Shown here in pieces: positions 27,499 through 36,679 of a stretch of 62,276 nt of DNA (the first letter of the stretch is position 1; each line of letters opens with the position of its first letter). The notes beneath the pieces were generated by a model. The model had not been told where the DNA came from and searched no databases. It saw nothing but the letters and a program-made list of their open reading frames with translations. Both the position numbers and the translations under genes were made by a program. This DNA comes from Lachnospiraceae bacterium (GTDB lineage: Bacteria; Bacillota; Clostridia; Lachnospirales; Lachnospiraceae), in contig JAJQBS010000069.1 of assembly GCA_021203145.1 (NCBI GenBank), positions 1 through 62,276 on the forward strand, in the 5' to 3' direction.

Positions 27499-28344
27499 TC
27501 AGAGAATAAATTTTTGCAGCGCTTCCATCCGGGATTCTCCGTCGGCAAGCCCGAGCTCGTAGACCTCCTGCAGCTTTGCGGGGTCACTTTCGATGCGGCC
27601 AATCTCAATCGGGGACGAGGGGCGGATGACGAAAACGCGCCCCTCTGCCTCATACTCCTTCAGTGCGTCGACGGCATCATTATAGACCGTATGTCTCTGC
27701 AGAAGCTGCTGCCGCAGCTGCGGATATTTCCAGTAAAAAGTCCGGATCAGCGCCGGTGACATGGGTGTTTTATGATAGGACAGGTCGCGGGTCAGCACCA
27801 CGATCAGCCGGTCGTATCCATTTCCCATCATCCATCGGAACGGAATGCTGTCCGAGATGCCTCCGTCGAGAAAGCGTTTGTCTCCGATCTTCACAGGTCT
27901 TGATACAAAAGGCATGGAAGCGGATGCGCGCAGGACGTCCATCTGCTTGTACACGCTGCGGATCCGGACATAGCTTGGCTTCCCGGTTTCGACCTCCGTA
28001 ACGACAGCATAAAATGGAATGCTCTCCGACGCTGCGCGGTAGGCCTCGTCGTCGAATACATCCAGCTCATAGGGCACGTCATGGTAGGCATATTCTGTGC
28101 TGATGATATTTCCTTCCTTTAATAAAGGAAGGATCCCCATATAATTTTTGTCGTGATTGAACCGTTTGTTGTAGCGGATCACGCGCCCGTCCTGCCCGGA
28201 AAGATAGTTCACTCCGAACAGTGCGCCTGCCGAAACGCCGATCGCTCCGTTGATCCGGATCTGATGGTGCATCATGACATCAAGCACTCCAGCCGTATAC
28301 ATACCGCGCATCGCGCCGCCCTCTAATACCAGACCGATTTTCAT
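27499..28344 (-). CDS. Patatin-like phospholipase
   Basis: The 281-residue protein is a predicted serine lipid acyl hydrolase. It has the oxyanion loop EGGAMRGMYTAG, nucleophile motif GVSAG (Ser about 39) and the catalytic Asp in LDGGISDS (about 160). There is no signal peptide, so it acts inside the cell or at the inner membrane face. ATG 28344 follows GGAGTGG. It resembles the YjjU/RssA-like group of bacterial patatins. It is convergent with the cbiD fusion and divergent from psuK. Confidence 0.92.
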   Translation of the reverse strand: MKIGLVLEGGAMRGMYTAGVLDVMMHHQIRINGAIGVSAGALFGVNYLSGQDGRVIRYNKRFNHDKNYMGILPLLKEGNIISTEYAYHDVPYELDVFDDEAYRAASESIPFYAVVTEVETGKPSYVRIRSVYKQMDVLRASASMPFVSRPVKIGDKRFLDGGISDSIPFRWMMGNGYDRLIVVLTRDLSYHKTPMSPALIRTFYWKYPQLRQQLLQRHTVYNDAVDALKEYEAEGRVFVIRPSSPIEIGRIESDPAKLQEVYELGLADGESRMEALQKFIL

Positions 28345-28506
28345 TTTCTTCCACTCCTTTGTCAGGCCACACCCATTTATCCGAACACCTGCTTACCAAC
28401 CCCGCCAGCCTGTTTTCTTTAATTATTCTGGATTTTATCACAAATGAAGGAAACTGTAAAGAAAGCGAGAGATTCTTTTTATGCTTGCAGCCTCTACGTT
28501 TTTGCC

Positions 28507-28535
28507 CCTGACCACACAGCAAGTGCGTGGTCAGG
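28507..28535. promoter_or_regulatory. 9-bp inverted repeat in the psuK upstream region
   Basis: CCTGACCAC and GTGGTCAGG flank an 11-base spacer in the divergent region between the patatin gene and psuK. It lies upstream of the psuK promoter and could be a regulator site or a weak stem. Confidence 0.35.
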
Positions 28536-28588
28536 TTGTGAACAGTAACTGTGCTGGTTCTTTATGCTGATTCTTTTTATTTTGGTAC

Positions 28589-28617
28589 TTGTGACAGAGA
28601 CATTCCTGTGATAAACT
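28589..28617 (+). promoter_or_regulatory. Promoter of psuK-psuG
   Basis: TTGTGA (28589-28594), 17-bp spacer, TAAACT (28612-28617) with an extended TG. Transcription would start near 28624, which makes the GTG at 28627 nearly leaderless and favours ATG 28645 as start of psuK. Confidence 0.65.
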
Positions 28618-28644
28618 AAGGAAAGTGTGAAGGGCGATAATTTT

Positions 28645-29736
28645 ATGGAGGGACGGGCTTCTACAATGGGACAGGGTAACATTGATTGCAGACATCTTTC
28701 AAATACCAGCAGGGAAGCGTCCCATCCTGAATGTTTGTCGTCAGGCAGCAATGCAAAGGGCAGAGACGATGCGTCTTTGGTTGCCTCACGCAAAGGCATG
28801 CCGGTTTCTCCGAAATTGCGGATCATGGTGATCGGCGCTGTCAACGTGGATATCTGCGCGAAGCCATTTCGTCCACTCGTCGGCGCGGATTCCAATCCGG
28901 GCCGGGTAACGGTGTCCATGGGCGGAGTCGGGCGGAATATCGCGCACAATCTGCGCCTTCTGGGGCAGCCGGTGTCTCTGATCACGGTATTCGGGGATGA
29001 TTCGAACGGGGAAAGGATCCGGCGGGATCTCGAACATCTGGGGATTGATATCAGCAGCTCTTTTACAGAGGCGCATAGAGCCACGTCGAGCTATGTGTTT
29101 ATCACGGATGAGAAGGGCGAAATGCAGCTGGCCATTTCTGATATGGCGATCTGTGAAAGAATGACGCCGCAGATCATGGAAGAAAGGCTGGATGTGATGA
29201 ATCAGTCGTGTCTCTGTGTGATAGACGCGAACCTGCCGGCAGATACGATCCACTTTCTCGCGGAGCATGTGACAGTGCCCTTATTCGCGGATCCGGTCTC
29301 GACTGCGAAGCTGCATAAGCTGCAGCCGGTTCTTTCACATCTGCACACGCTGAAGCCTAACCGTCTGGAGGCGGAGATGCTTACTGGCGTTCGGATCCGG
29401 GATGAAGCGTCTTTGCACGAGGCTGCCGCCTTTTTGCTGCATACCGGTGTGCAGAGGGTATTTATTACCCTGGGCGATAAGGGGGTTCTCTGCGCGGATC
29501 AGGAACAGCAGCAGCTGCTGCCGCCTCTTGTCGCCGATGTGAAAAGTACGACCGGTGGAGGTGACTGTTTTCTGGCAGCTCTGGCGTATGCATACCGCAT
29601 GGGCTTTTCACTGGAGGAATCCGGCTCCCTGGCACTCGCCGCGGGGGCGATCTGCGCGGAGGGGGAGCAGACGATCAATGAGCAGCTGTCCGCCAGACTG
29701 GTGCATACGCGCGCGGGGGTGCACATGCCAGAGTAA
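28645..29736 (+). CDS. psuK: Pseudouridine kinase, PfkB family
   Basis: The 363-residue protein is a ribokinase-like sugar kinase: GAVNVDICAKP near the substrate site, GGVGRNIAHNLRLLG (PfkB signature 1) and STTGGGDCFLAALAY (signature 2 with catalytic Asp). Its place directly upstream of psuG makes pseudouridine the probable substrate (phosphorylated to pseudouridine-5'-phosphate). About 50 residues precede the conserved kinase start; ATG 28798 would give the more usual length, so the start is uncertain. Confidence 0.85.
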   Translation: MEGRASTMGQGNIDCRHLSNTSREASHPECLSSGSNAKGRDDASLVASRKGMPVSPKLRIMVIGAVNVDICAKPFRPLVGADSNPGRVTVSMGGVGRNIAHNLRLLGQPVSLITVFGDDSNGERIRRDLEHLGIDISSSFTEAHRATSSYVFITDEKGEMQLAISDMAICERMTPQIMEERLDVMNQSCLCVIDANLPADTIHFLAEHVTVPLFADPVSTAKLHKLQPVLSHLHTLKPNRLEAEMLTGVRIRDEASLHEAAAFLLHTGVQRVFITLGDKGVLCADQEQQQLLPPLVADVKSTTGGGDCFLAALAYAYRMGFSLEESGSLALAAGAICAEGEQTINEQLSARLVHTRAGVHMPE

Positions 29737-29895
29737 AGCTTTTGACATCTTTGATAAAGAAGGAAAAACAGCATTTTTATAGAAATGGCTATTATAAAGA
29801 GTTATTACAAAGAGCAAGTATGTTTCTGCAGGAAAAGAGCAGTATTAAAGCTTGCAGTTCCAACAGAACAGATCATAATACAGGAGGAAAATCAA

Positions 29896-30819
29896 ATGGA
29901 AACGATGAACAAATATCTTGACGTGGCGCCGGAAGTGCAGGAGGCCCTCGCGGCCGGGAAGCCGGTCGTGGCACTGGAATCTACGATCATTTCGCACGGG
30001 ATGCCTTATCCGCAGAATGTGGAGACCGCCCTGGCTGTGGAGAAAATTGTTCGCGAGAACGGTGCGGTTCCCGCGACGATCGCGATCCTGGGCGGACGCC
30101 TGAAGGTGGGCATCAGCGCGGAGGAGATTGATTATCTCGGCAAAAAAGGCCTGGACGTGATTAAGACGAGCCGCCGCGATGTGCCGGTGCTGGTGGCGAA
30201 AAAAGAGGACGGAGCCGCGACAGTGGCGACTACCATGCTAATCGCCGCGATGGCAGGAGTGAAGGTCTTTGCCACCGGAGGCATCGGCGGCGTACACAGA
30301 GGAGCCGAGACAACGATGGATATTTCCGCCGACCTGGAGGAGCTGGCGATGACGCCGGTACTGGTGGTCTGCGCCGGGGCAAAGGCGATCCTGGATCTGG
30401 GTCTGACGTTGGAGTATCTGGAGACGAAGGGCGTGCCGGTGATCGGATACCAGACCGAGGAGCTGCCCGCGTTTTACACCAGAAAGAGCGGCTTTTCGGT
30501 AGATTACCGGCTGGACACGCCCGCGCAGATTGCCGCGGCCTGGACGACCAAGCTCGATCTGGGCATGAAGGGCGGCATGCTGGTGACAAACCCGATCCCG
30601 GAAGAATATTCCATGGACTGCGAATATATCAATAAGTGCATCGACCAGGCGATCGAAGAGATGAAAGCTCTTGGCATTAAGGGAAAACAGACGACCCCGT
30701 ATCTGCTCGCGAAGGTAAAGGACATCACCGGCGGCGACAGCCTGGATGCAAATATCCAGCTCGTGTATAACAACGCGAAGCTGGCGTCTGAGATCGCGTG
30801 CGAGATGTGCAGACAGTAA
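29896..30819 (+). CDS. psuG: Pseudouridine-5'-phosphate glycosidase
   Basis: PsuG splits pseudouridine-5'-phosphate into uracil and ribose-5-phosphate, breaking a C-C glycosidic bond. The 307-residue protein is collinear with the family: VVALESTIISHGMPYP, GVPAT-like IAILGG, TSRRD and the conserved FATGGIGGVHRGAE. ATG 29896 follows AGGAGG. With psuK it forms a two-gene pseudouridine catabolic unit, and the nucleoside importer behind it may supply the substrate. Confidence 0.95.
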   Translation: METMNKYLDVAPEVQEALAAGKPVVALESTIISHGMPYPQNVETALAVEKIVRENGAVPATIAILGGRLKVGISAEEIDYLGKKGLDVIKTSRRDVPVLVAKKEDGAATVATTMLIAAMAGVKVFATGGIGGVHRGAETTMDISADLEELAMTPVLVVCAGAKAILDLGLTLEYLETKGVPVIGYQTEELPAFYTRKSGFSVDYRLDTPAQIAAAWTTKLDLGMKGGMLVTNPIPEEYSMDCEYINKCIDQAIEEMKALGIKGKQTTPYLLAKVKDITGGDSLDANIQLVYNNAKLASEIACEMCRQ

Positions 30820-30852
30820 AAATGACGAATTGTAAAATTCATGAAAAAAAGA

Positions 30853-30881
30853 GTTTAAATTGTCGAAAAATGTGTTATACT
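30853..30881 (+). promoter_or_regulatory. Extended -10 promoter of the nucleoside transporter operon
   Basis: TGT-TATACT (30873-30881) is an extended -10; the -35 region (GTTTAA) is weak. A GC-rich leader of about 150 bases with a GCGCA/TGCGC stem follows, whose role is unclear. Confidence 0.5.
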
Positions 30882-31039
30882 ACTAGAAAATGGCGCAAGG
30901 GAGGGGAGTCCTGCGCGTAAGGGGTATTCAGGTCGGTCCAAAGCCGGACTGCAGATGCTTCGCCGTCCGCTGTTTACAGTATGGAGAGAGGGGCATTCTG
31001 GAGGGCTTCAGGATAAATATTTTAAAAGGAGAGAAAGAA

Positions 31040-32167
31040 ATGAAGAAAAAACTGCTTGCATTGATGCTCTCAGCTGTTATGGTCGTGTCTTTTAGCGCGG
31101 TTACCGTACAGGCTGAGGAGACAGTATCCGCGGACGACATTGAGGATACCATGACATCGGATGATGGTACTTATGAGATCGCTTTCGTTACGGATGTCGG
31201 CTCCCTGAAGGACAAGTCTTTCAACGAGGGCACCTGGAACGGCGTGAAGCTCTACGCTTATGAGAATGGACTTTCCTATAAGTATTATCAGCCGGCCAAT
31301 GAGAGCGAAGCTACGGATGATGACCGCTATGACGCGATGGCAGCTGCCTGTGACGCAGGAGCGAAGGTCGTAGTCTGCGCCGGTTATCTTCAGGAAGCGG
31401 CCCTGACACAGGTGGCGATCGATTATCCGGACGTGCAGTTCGTATTCATCGATGGTTATACCCTTTATGACGGCGATGACGCTCTGACAAATGTGGCGGG
31501 CATTAACTTCCAGGAAGAGCAGTGCGGTTACTTCGCGGGCTACGCGGTAGTAATGGAAGGCTTCACGGAACTCGGATTTTCTGGCGGCGGCGGTGGAACA
31601 AACCCGGCATGCTGCCGTTACGGCTATGGTTTCGTACAGGGAGTGAATGATGCGGCTGCAGCGCTTGGCGTTACGGTAAACATCAATTACTCCTGGCTGT
31701 ACGGCTCCTCTTATTCCGCATCTGCTGAGCTGCAGACAATGGTAAGCGGCTGGTACACCAACGGCACAGAGGTTGTGTTCGCGTGCGGCGGCGCTATGTT
31801 CTCTTCCATCGCAGCGGCAGCTTCTGCAAATGACGGCTATGTGATTGGCGTAGATGTTGACCAGTCCAGCGAGTCTGATACAGTTATCACCTCCGCTATG
31901 AAGGGTCTCGCGGCAGCTACAGAGTACGCGATCGGCGTTTACTATGACGGCGAGTGGGATTCTCTGGGCGGCACGACCACGACTCTTGGCGCCGCTGACG
32001 GCGCGGTAGGCCTTCCGACTGATACCTGGTCGATGGAGAGCTTCTCTGTTGAGGATTATGAAGAGCTTCTTGCTGAGGTTGTTGACGGTACGCTTGTAGT
32101 AGACAATGACTATGAGAATGCGGATTTCAACAGCTTTGAGAACGCGGTTGTTACCATGATTGAGTAG
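31040..32167 (+). CDS. BMP-family nucleoside ABC transporter, binding protein
   Basis: The 375-residue protein is a BMP/PnrA-like solute-binding protein; the family binds purine and other nucleosides. Recognisable parts are EIAFVTDVGSLKDKSFNEGT and GFTELGFSGGGGG. The signal peptide ends near VQA/EET (about residue 26). No Cys lies in the signal region, so it lacks the lipobox expected of a Gram-positive binding protein. ATG 31040 follows AAAGGAGAG. It is followed by a terminator-like hairpin and a hairpin repeat before the ATPase gene, which would favour excess binding protein over the rest. Confidence 0.92.
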   Translation: MKKKLLALMLSAVMVVSFSAVTVQAEETVSADDIEDTMTSDDGTYEIAFVTDVGSLKDKSFNEGTWNGVKLYAYENGLSYKYYQPANESEATDDDRYDAMAAACDAGAKVVVCAGYLQEAALTQVAIDYPDVQFVFIDGYTLYDGDDALTNVAGINFQEEQCGYFAGYAVVMEGFTELGFSGGGGGTNPACCRYGYGFVQGVNDAAAALGVTVNINYSWLYGSSYSASAELQTMVSGWYTNGTEVVFACGGAMFSSIAAAASANDGYVIGVDVDQSSESDTVITSAMKGLAAATEYAIGVYYDGEWDSLGGTTTTLGAADGAVGLPTDTWSMESFSVEDYEELLAEVVDGTLVVDNDYENADFNSFENAVVTMIE

Positions 32168-32221
32168 TCTGATACGGCGGACGGGGAGATGCCCCTTCCG
32201 AATCCTGCAGATTGGCTCTTG

Positions 32222-32254
32222 AAAGGGGAGGGCGCATTTACACCCTCCCCTTTT
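32222..32254 (+). terminator. Terminator behind the BMP binding-protein gene
   Basis: AAAGGGGAGGG (32222-32232) pairs with CCCTCCCCTTT (32243-32253), ending in TTTT. It probably causes partial termination within the transporter operon. Confidence 0.85.
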
Positions 32255-32380
32255 CTGCACAGAGCCGGGCAAGGCATATCCCATGCGAAGCGTGGGATGC
32301 CACCCGGCGAGGGAGTTTTGCGGCTAAAGCCGCACCCGGCTCGCGCGGACGGATAGGGAGAGGGCTCCCCCTGTCTGATT
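32255..32380 (+). repeat. Modular hairpin repeat, copy 3
   Basis: GGCAT-at-CCCA with TGGG-ATGCC (32273-32301), GCGAG/CTCGC (32307-32311, 32340-32344) enclosing TGCGGC-taaa-GCCGCA, then CGGATAGGGAG with a degenerate partner. It matches copy 2 (2514-2638) over most of its length. It is again directly behind a terminator. Confidence 0.8.
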
Positions 32381-32444
32381 GGATATACAGAGGAAAATTA
32401 CAGCATACTAAAGAGAGAGAGAAAAAGAAAGGGGGAAGAATGTC

Positions 32445-33986
32445 ATGCAGCCAGATAATGTCATTGAGATGCTTCACATCACGAAACGGTTCCCAGGCAT
32501 CATTGCCAATGACGACATTACGCTCCAGCTGCGCAGAGGAGAAGTACATGCCCTGCTTGGCGAAAACGGAGCCGGCAAGTCCACGCTGATGAGTGTGCTG
32601 TTCGGCCTGTATCAGCCGGAGGAGGGCACGATCCGGAAGAACGGACAGGAAGTGAAGATCCATAATCCGAACGACGCCACGGCTCTCGGAATCGGCATGG
32701 TTCACCAGCATTTTAAACTGATTGAAGTATTTACCGTGCTGGATAATATTATTCTTGGCGCGGAGACTACAAAGCTCGGTTTTTTGCAGAAGAAGGAAGC
32801 CCGCAAAAAGGTGGAGGCTCTTTCTGAAAAATATGGCCTGAGAGTGGATTTGGACGCCAGGGTGGAGGACATCACGGTCGGCATGCAGCAGCGTGTGGAA
32901 ATCCTGAAGATGCTCTACCGCGACAATGAGATCCTGATTTTTGACGAGCCGACGGCCGTCCTGACTCCCCAGGAGATTGATGATCTGCTTGAGACGATGC
33001 GGGCGTTTGCAAAAGAAGGGAAGAGTATTCTTTTCATCTCGCACAAGCTCAATGAGATCATGTCGGTCGCGGATCGCGTTACGGTTCTGCGGAAGGGGAA
33101 GTATGTCGGTACAGTGGATACGAAGGATACTGACAAGCAGCGTCTTTCCAACATGATGGTCGGACGCCCGGTACAGCTGGAGGTTGTGAAGGATGATGCG
33201 AAGCCGCAGCAGTCCATTCTTTCCGTGCGGAACCTGAGAGTGCCTTCCGCTACGCACAAACGTGATGCGGTGAATGACGTTTCGTTTGACGTACGCGCAG
33301 GTGAGATTGTCTGTATCGCGGGCATTGACGGCAATGGGCAGAGCGAGCTCGTCTATGGACTGACCGGACTGGAAAAATCCTCCGGCGGCACGGTTACCCT
33401 CTGCGGCGAGGATATTTCTCACGCTACCATCCGCCAGAGAGGGCAGAATATGAGCCACATTCCAGAAGACCGCCATAAACACGGCCTGATTCTGGATTTC
33501 ACACTGGAGCAGAACATGGTGCTTCAGCGTTTCCAGGAGCCTCAGTTTGCGCATACCGGATTTATCGACACAGCTGCCGTGCGCAGCTACTCGGATAAGC
33601 TGATCGAACAGTATGATGTGCGCTCCGGGCAGGGATCGGTCACCGTCGCCAGAAGCATGTCCGGCGGCAATCAGCAGAAAGCGATCATCGCCAGAGAGCT
33701 GGACCGTGAAAAACCGCTGATTCTTGCTGTCCAGCCAACCAGAGGCCTGGACGTCGGAGCGATTGAATACATTCACAGCCAGCTGATCGCTGAGCGTGAT
33801 AAAGGACACGCGATCCTCCTTGTCTCTCTGGAGCTGGACGAGGTCATGAGTCTGAGCGACCGGATCCTTGTGCTTTACGAGGGCGAGATTGTCGGCGAGC
33901 TGGATCCGAAAAAGACAGACGCTCAGGAGCTTGGCCTTTATATGGCAGGGGCAAAACGGCAGAGCGGGAAGGAGGCGAACGCGTGA
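32445..33986 (+). CDS. Nucleoside ABC transporter, double-domain ATPase
   Basis: The 513-residue protein carries two ABC domains, as in ribose and BMP-type nucleoside importers. Domain 1 has Walker A GENGAGKST, a diverged signature region (DITVGMQQRVEI) and Walker B ILIFDEPTAVL. Domain 2 has a degenerate Walker A (GIDGNGQSEL), signature MSGGNQQKAIIAREL and ILAVQPTRGLDVGA in place of the usual Walker B. ATG 32445 follows GGGGGAAG. The stop codon overlaps the next start (TGATG), so expression is coupled. Confidence 0.94.
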   Translation: MQPDNVIEMLHITKRFPGIIANDDITLQLRRGEVHALLGENGAGKSTLMSVLFGLYQPEEGTIRKNGQEVKIHNPNDATALGIGMVHQHFKLIEVFTVLDNIILGAETTKLGFLQKKEARKKVEALSEKYGLRVDLDARVEDITVGMQQRVEILKMLYRDNEILIFDEPTAVLTPQEIDDLLETMRAFAKEGKSILFISHKLNEIMSVADRVTVLRKGKYVGTVDTKDTDKQRLSNMMVGRPVQLEVVKDDAKPQQSILSVRNLRVPSATHKRDAVNDVSFDVRAGEIVCIAGIDGNGQSELVYGLTGLEKSSGGTVTLCGEDISHATIRQRGQNMSHIPEDRHKHGLILDFTLEQNMVLQRFQEPQFAHTGFIDTAAVRSYSDKLIEQYDVRSGQGSVTVARSMSGGNQQKAIIARELDREKPLILAVQPTRGLDVGAIEYIHSQLIAERDKGHAILLVSLELDEVMSLSDRILVLYEGEIVGELDPKKTDAQELGLYMAGAKRQSGKEANA

Positions 33987-35344
33987 TGAAAGAGAAATTG
34001 AGTCAGTTTTACGCAAAAGACGGTACAAAGAGCGTTCTTTCTTCCATTATTTCCATTTTCATCGGCATGATTGTCGGCAGCATTATCATCTTTTTTGTTG
34101 GTCTCTCAACGAAATCTCTGGGGCTTAGCAGTGTCGGAGAAGGTATCCAGCTGGTGTTCGGCGGTTTGTTCAGCACCGGGCGCAACGCGGCGGGCAGCCT
34201 GACCTTCGGGTTTAATTCCACGAACTTCGGCAATATGCTGTTCCGCGCGATTCCTCTGATCCTGACGGGGCTTTCGGTTGCGATCGCGTACAAAACCGGC
34301 CTGTTCAACATCGGCGCACCAGGGCAGTACCTGATGGGGACTGCCGCGACGCTTGTCGTCGCGCTCTCAATCCCGACCGGCTCCTCTACCCTGTATGAGA
34401 ACGGCGCCTGCCCTGCCTGGCTTGTGTGGCTGCTTGCCTTCCTGGCCGGCATGCTCGCGGGAGCGCTCTGGGGCGCAATCCCCGGCCTGGTCAAAGCTTA
34501 CCTGAATATCAACGAGGTTCTGGCCTGCATCATGTGCAACTGGATTGCAGCGAACCTGGTTACCTGGATTTTCGAGGGCAGCAGCCTTCGTAATACGATT
34601 GAATCCGGAAAGACCGGATACGTCTATAAGACCAGCTATAACGGCGTGGCAACCGCGAAGCTGGGGCTGGATAAAATCTTTTCCGGCTCTCAGGTAAACG
34701 GCGGCATTCTCGTCGCAATCATTCTTGCTATTGCAGTATACATACTGATGGATAAGACAACGATGGGCTATCAGCTGAAAGCCTGCGGCAGCAATCGCCA
34801 TTCCGCGCGGTATGCCGGCATACCGGACAAGAGGAACATCGTCCTCTCCATGGCTATTGCGGGTGCGTTGGCCGGAGCGGGAGCTTCCCTCTATTACCTG
34901 GCCGGAAATACCGAGTTCTTCTGGTCGACCTACCAGTCGCTTCCGGACGCGGGATTCAACGGCATTCCCGTGGCGCTTCTGGCCTCGTGCAATCCGATCG
35001 GCGTAATCTTTACCGGCTGTTTCATGTCCATGCTGGATATCTGCGGCCTGCAGCTGACGAATCTGACCGCATACAACGAATATATCACGGACGTCATCAT
35101 CGCCGTGATTGTATACCTGAGCGCGTTCTCCCTGTTGATCCGGATGCTGCTGACCAGTAAAAAATCCGACGACCAGGCGAACGCAAATGCGAATACCGAT
35201 ACGCCTGATTCGGCGGCCCCGCCGGCCTCCGGCTCCGGCAGCGGCGATCTGTCCGGCACGGCTGGCGCTGTAAAAATGGACGCAGGAAAAGGTGATTCGG
35301 CTGTCCCGGCTTCGGCAGCCGCGAAAGGAGGCGATGCGCTGTGA
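33986..35344 (+). CDS. Nucleoside ABC transporter, permease 1
   Basis: The 452-residue membrane protein belongs to the BPD_transp_2 permeases (about ten membrane segments; YKTGLFNIGAPGQYLMG and AGALAGAGASLYYLAG). The C-terminal tail of about 65 residues is hydrophilic, Ala/Ser/Gly-rich and cytoplasmic, longer than usual. ATG 33986 overlaps the ATPase stop codon, behind GGAGG. It pairs with the next gene to form the channel. Confidence 0.93.
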   Translation: MKEKLSQFYAKDGTKSVLSSIISIFIGMIVGSIIIFFVGLSTKSLGLSSVGEGIQLVFGGLFSTGRNAAGSLTFGFNSTNFGNMLFRAIPLILTGLSVAIAYKTGLFNIGAPGQYLMGTAATLVVALSIPTGSSTLYENGACPAWLVWLLAFLAGMLAGALWGAIPGLVKAYLNINEVLACIMCNWIAANLVTWIFEGSSLRNTIESGKTGYVYKTSYNGVATAKLGLDKIFSGSQVNGGILVAIILAIAVYILMDKTTMGYQLKACGSNRHSARYAGIPDKRNIVLSMAIAGALAGAGASLYYLAGNTEFFWSTYQSLPDAGFNGIPVALLASCNPIGVIFTGCFMSMLDICGLQLTNLTAYNEYITDVIIAVIVYLSAFSLLIRMLLTSKKSDDQANANANTDTPDSAAPPASGSGSGDLSGTAGAVKMDAGKGDSAVPASAAAKGGDAL

Positions 35345-36372
35345 CATTCTTAATTCAGCAGACTCTGCTCTACGCAGTCCCCCTGATGATTGTCGCCCTG
35401 GCAGGCGTGTTTGCCGAGCGGAGCGGTATCGTCAATCTGGCGCTCGAAGGCATTATGATCTTTGGCGCATTCTGTGGCGTATATTTTGTAAATGTAGTAC
35501 AGCAGGCCGGATGGTTCGCCACAGCCAAAGCAGACGGCAACTGGGTCGCCCTCCAGGGCTTTGAGATCCTGGCGATGCTCGTAGCCGCTCTGTGCGGGGC
35601 AATTTTCTCCCTGTTGCTGGCCTTCGCCGCGATTAACCTCCGTGCAAACCAGACCATCAGCGGCACCGCACTGAACCTGATGGCTCCCGCCCTTGTGCTT
35701 TTTTTGATCCGTATCCTGGCAAATCAGAGCACTCTCTACATGGCCGAGGGCGACGCGGCGAGCTGGTTCATGATCAAAAAGAGTACGCTCGGTTTTGACA
35801 AAAACGCAGACATTGGGTTTCTTGGTGAAATATTTATCAACAAGGTCTATCTTGCGACTTACCTCTGTATTCTGCTGTTTATCATCCTGTCCGTTTTGCT
35901 GTACAAGACCCGGTTCGGCCTTCGCTTAAGATCCTGCGGCGAGAATCCGCAGGCGTCGGATTCCCTGGGTATCAACGTGTACAGAATGCGCTACGCGGGC
36001 ACTGTGATCTCGGGCGCGCTCGCTGGTCTTGGCGGCTTTGTCTACGCGCTGACCACGGCAAACTGCTCCGCGAACGGTGATGTAGCGGGCTTTGGTTTCC
36101 TGGCTCTGGCTGTTATGATTTTCGGCAACTGGAAGCCGGGCAACATCGCGGGCGCGGCATTGCTTTTTGGCCTCTTTAAGTGTATCGCGGCCTCCTATGC
36201 GAGCATTGATATCAATGGAGATGGCGTCTATATGCTGGCGAAGATCGGCCTTTCCTCAAACTTCTACCGGATGCTGCCATACCTGATCACGATGATTGTG
36301 CTGGCATTCACATCCAAGAAGTCCCGCGCTCCAAAGGCGGAGGGAATTCCGTACGACAAGGGGCAGCGGTAG
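35341..36372 (+). CDS. Nucleoside ABC transporter, permease 2
   Basis: The 343-residue permease of the same superfamily has about eight to nine membrane segments, the motif ERSGIVNLALEGIMIFGAF near the N terminus and RLRSCGENPQASDSLGI. The GTG start overlaps the previous stop codon by four bases (GTGA) behind AAAGGAGG. It closes the transporter operon. The substrate is probably one or more nucleosides; the neighbouring psuKG suggests pseudouridine. Confidence 0.93.
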   Translation: MTFLIQQTLLYAVPLMIVALAGVFAERSGIVNLALEGIMIFGAFCGVYFVNVVQQAGWFATAKADGNWVALQGFEILAMLVAALCGAIFSLLLAFAAINLRANQTISGTALNLMAPALVLFLIRILANQSTLYMAEGDAASWFMIKKSTLGFDKNADIGFLGEIFINKVYLATYLCILLFIILSVLLYKTRFGLRLRSCGENPQASDSLGINVYRMRYAGTVISGALAGLGGFVYALTTANCSANGDVAGFGFLALAVMIFGNWKPGNIAGAALLFGLFKCIAASYASIDINGDGVYMLAKIGLSSNFYRMLPYLITMIVLAFTSKKSRAPKAEGIPYDKGQR

Positions 36373-36520
36373 GAAATGGAAAACAGGTTTACGATTTTTA
36401 TCTGGATTTTATTTTAAATAATCTCTGTACATCTATTTTTGTTTATGCTAAAATAGTGTTAGAAAGATTCTCTATAGAGTCAGTAACAAAAAGTCAGCTA
36501 TGATTCCTGGAGGAAAGGAT

Positions 36521-36667
36521 ATGGTGACAGAGATTATGACAGATAAGCAGTTTGATAAGATTATAAAAATGATTTCCATGATTCTTGACGGCTGTAAGGA
36601 CCTTGATGAGGCAAAAGAAAAGGTAGCGGAACTGATGGATGATACGAAAAATGACAAGAAGGAATAG
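36521..36667 (+). CDS. 48-residue acidic/basic helical protein
   Basis: ATG 36521 follows GGAGGAAAGG. The frame encodes a 48-residue protein without membrane segment that looks fully helical (QFDKIIKMISMILDGCKDLD, then EAKEKVAELMDDTK). A TGC-TAAAAT extended -10 lies upstream near 36446-36454 and a strong hairpin follows. This independent unit suggests a real gene. I do not recognise it. Confidence 0.6.
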   Translation: MVTEIMTDKQFDKIIKMISMILDGCKDLDEAKEKVAELMDDTKNDKKE

Positions 36668-36679
36668 ATCATTTTGTTA

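Noticed and set aside
30882..31039. Purine-type riboswitch in the nucleoside transporter leader
   Set aside because: The leader is GC-rich with a few weak stems, but the conserved purine-riboswitch loops and core are absent.
32238..34028. Long minus-strand open frame of about 600 codons
   Set aside because: It is antisense to the double ABC ATPase, which has unmistakable motifs. The antisense product is His/Arg-rich without any recognisable fold.
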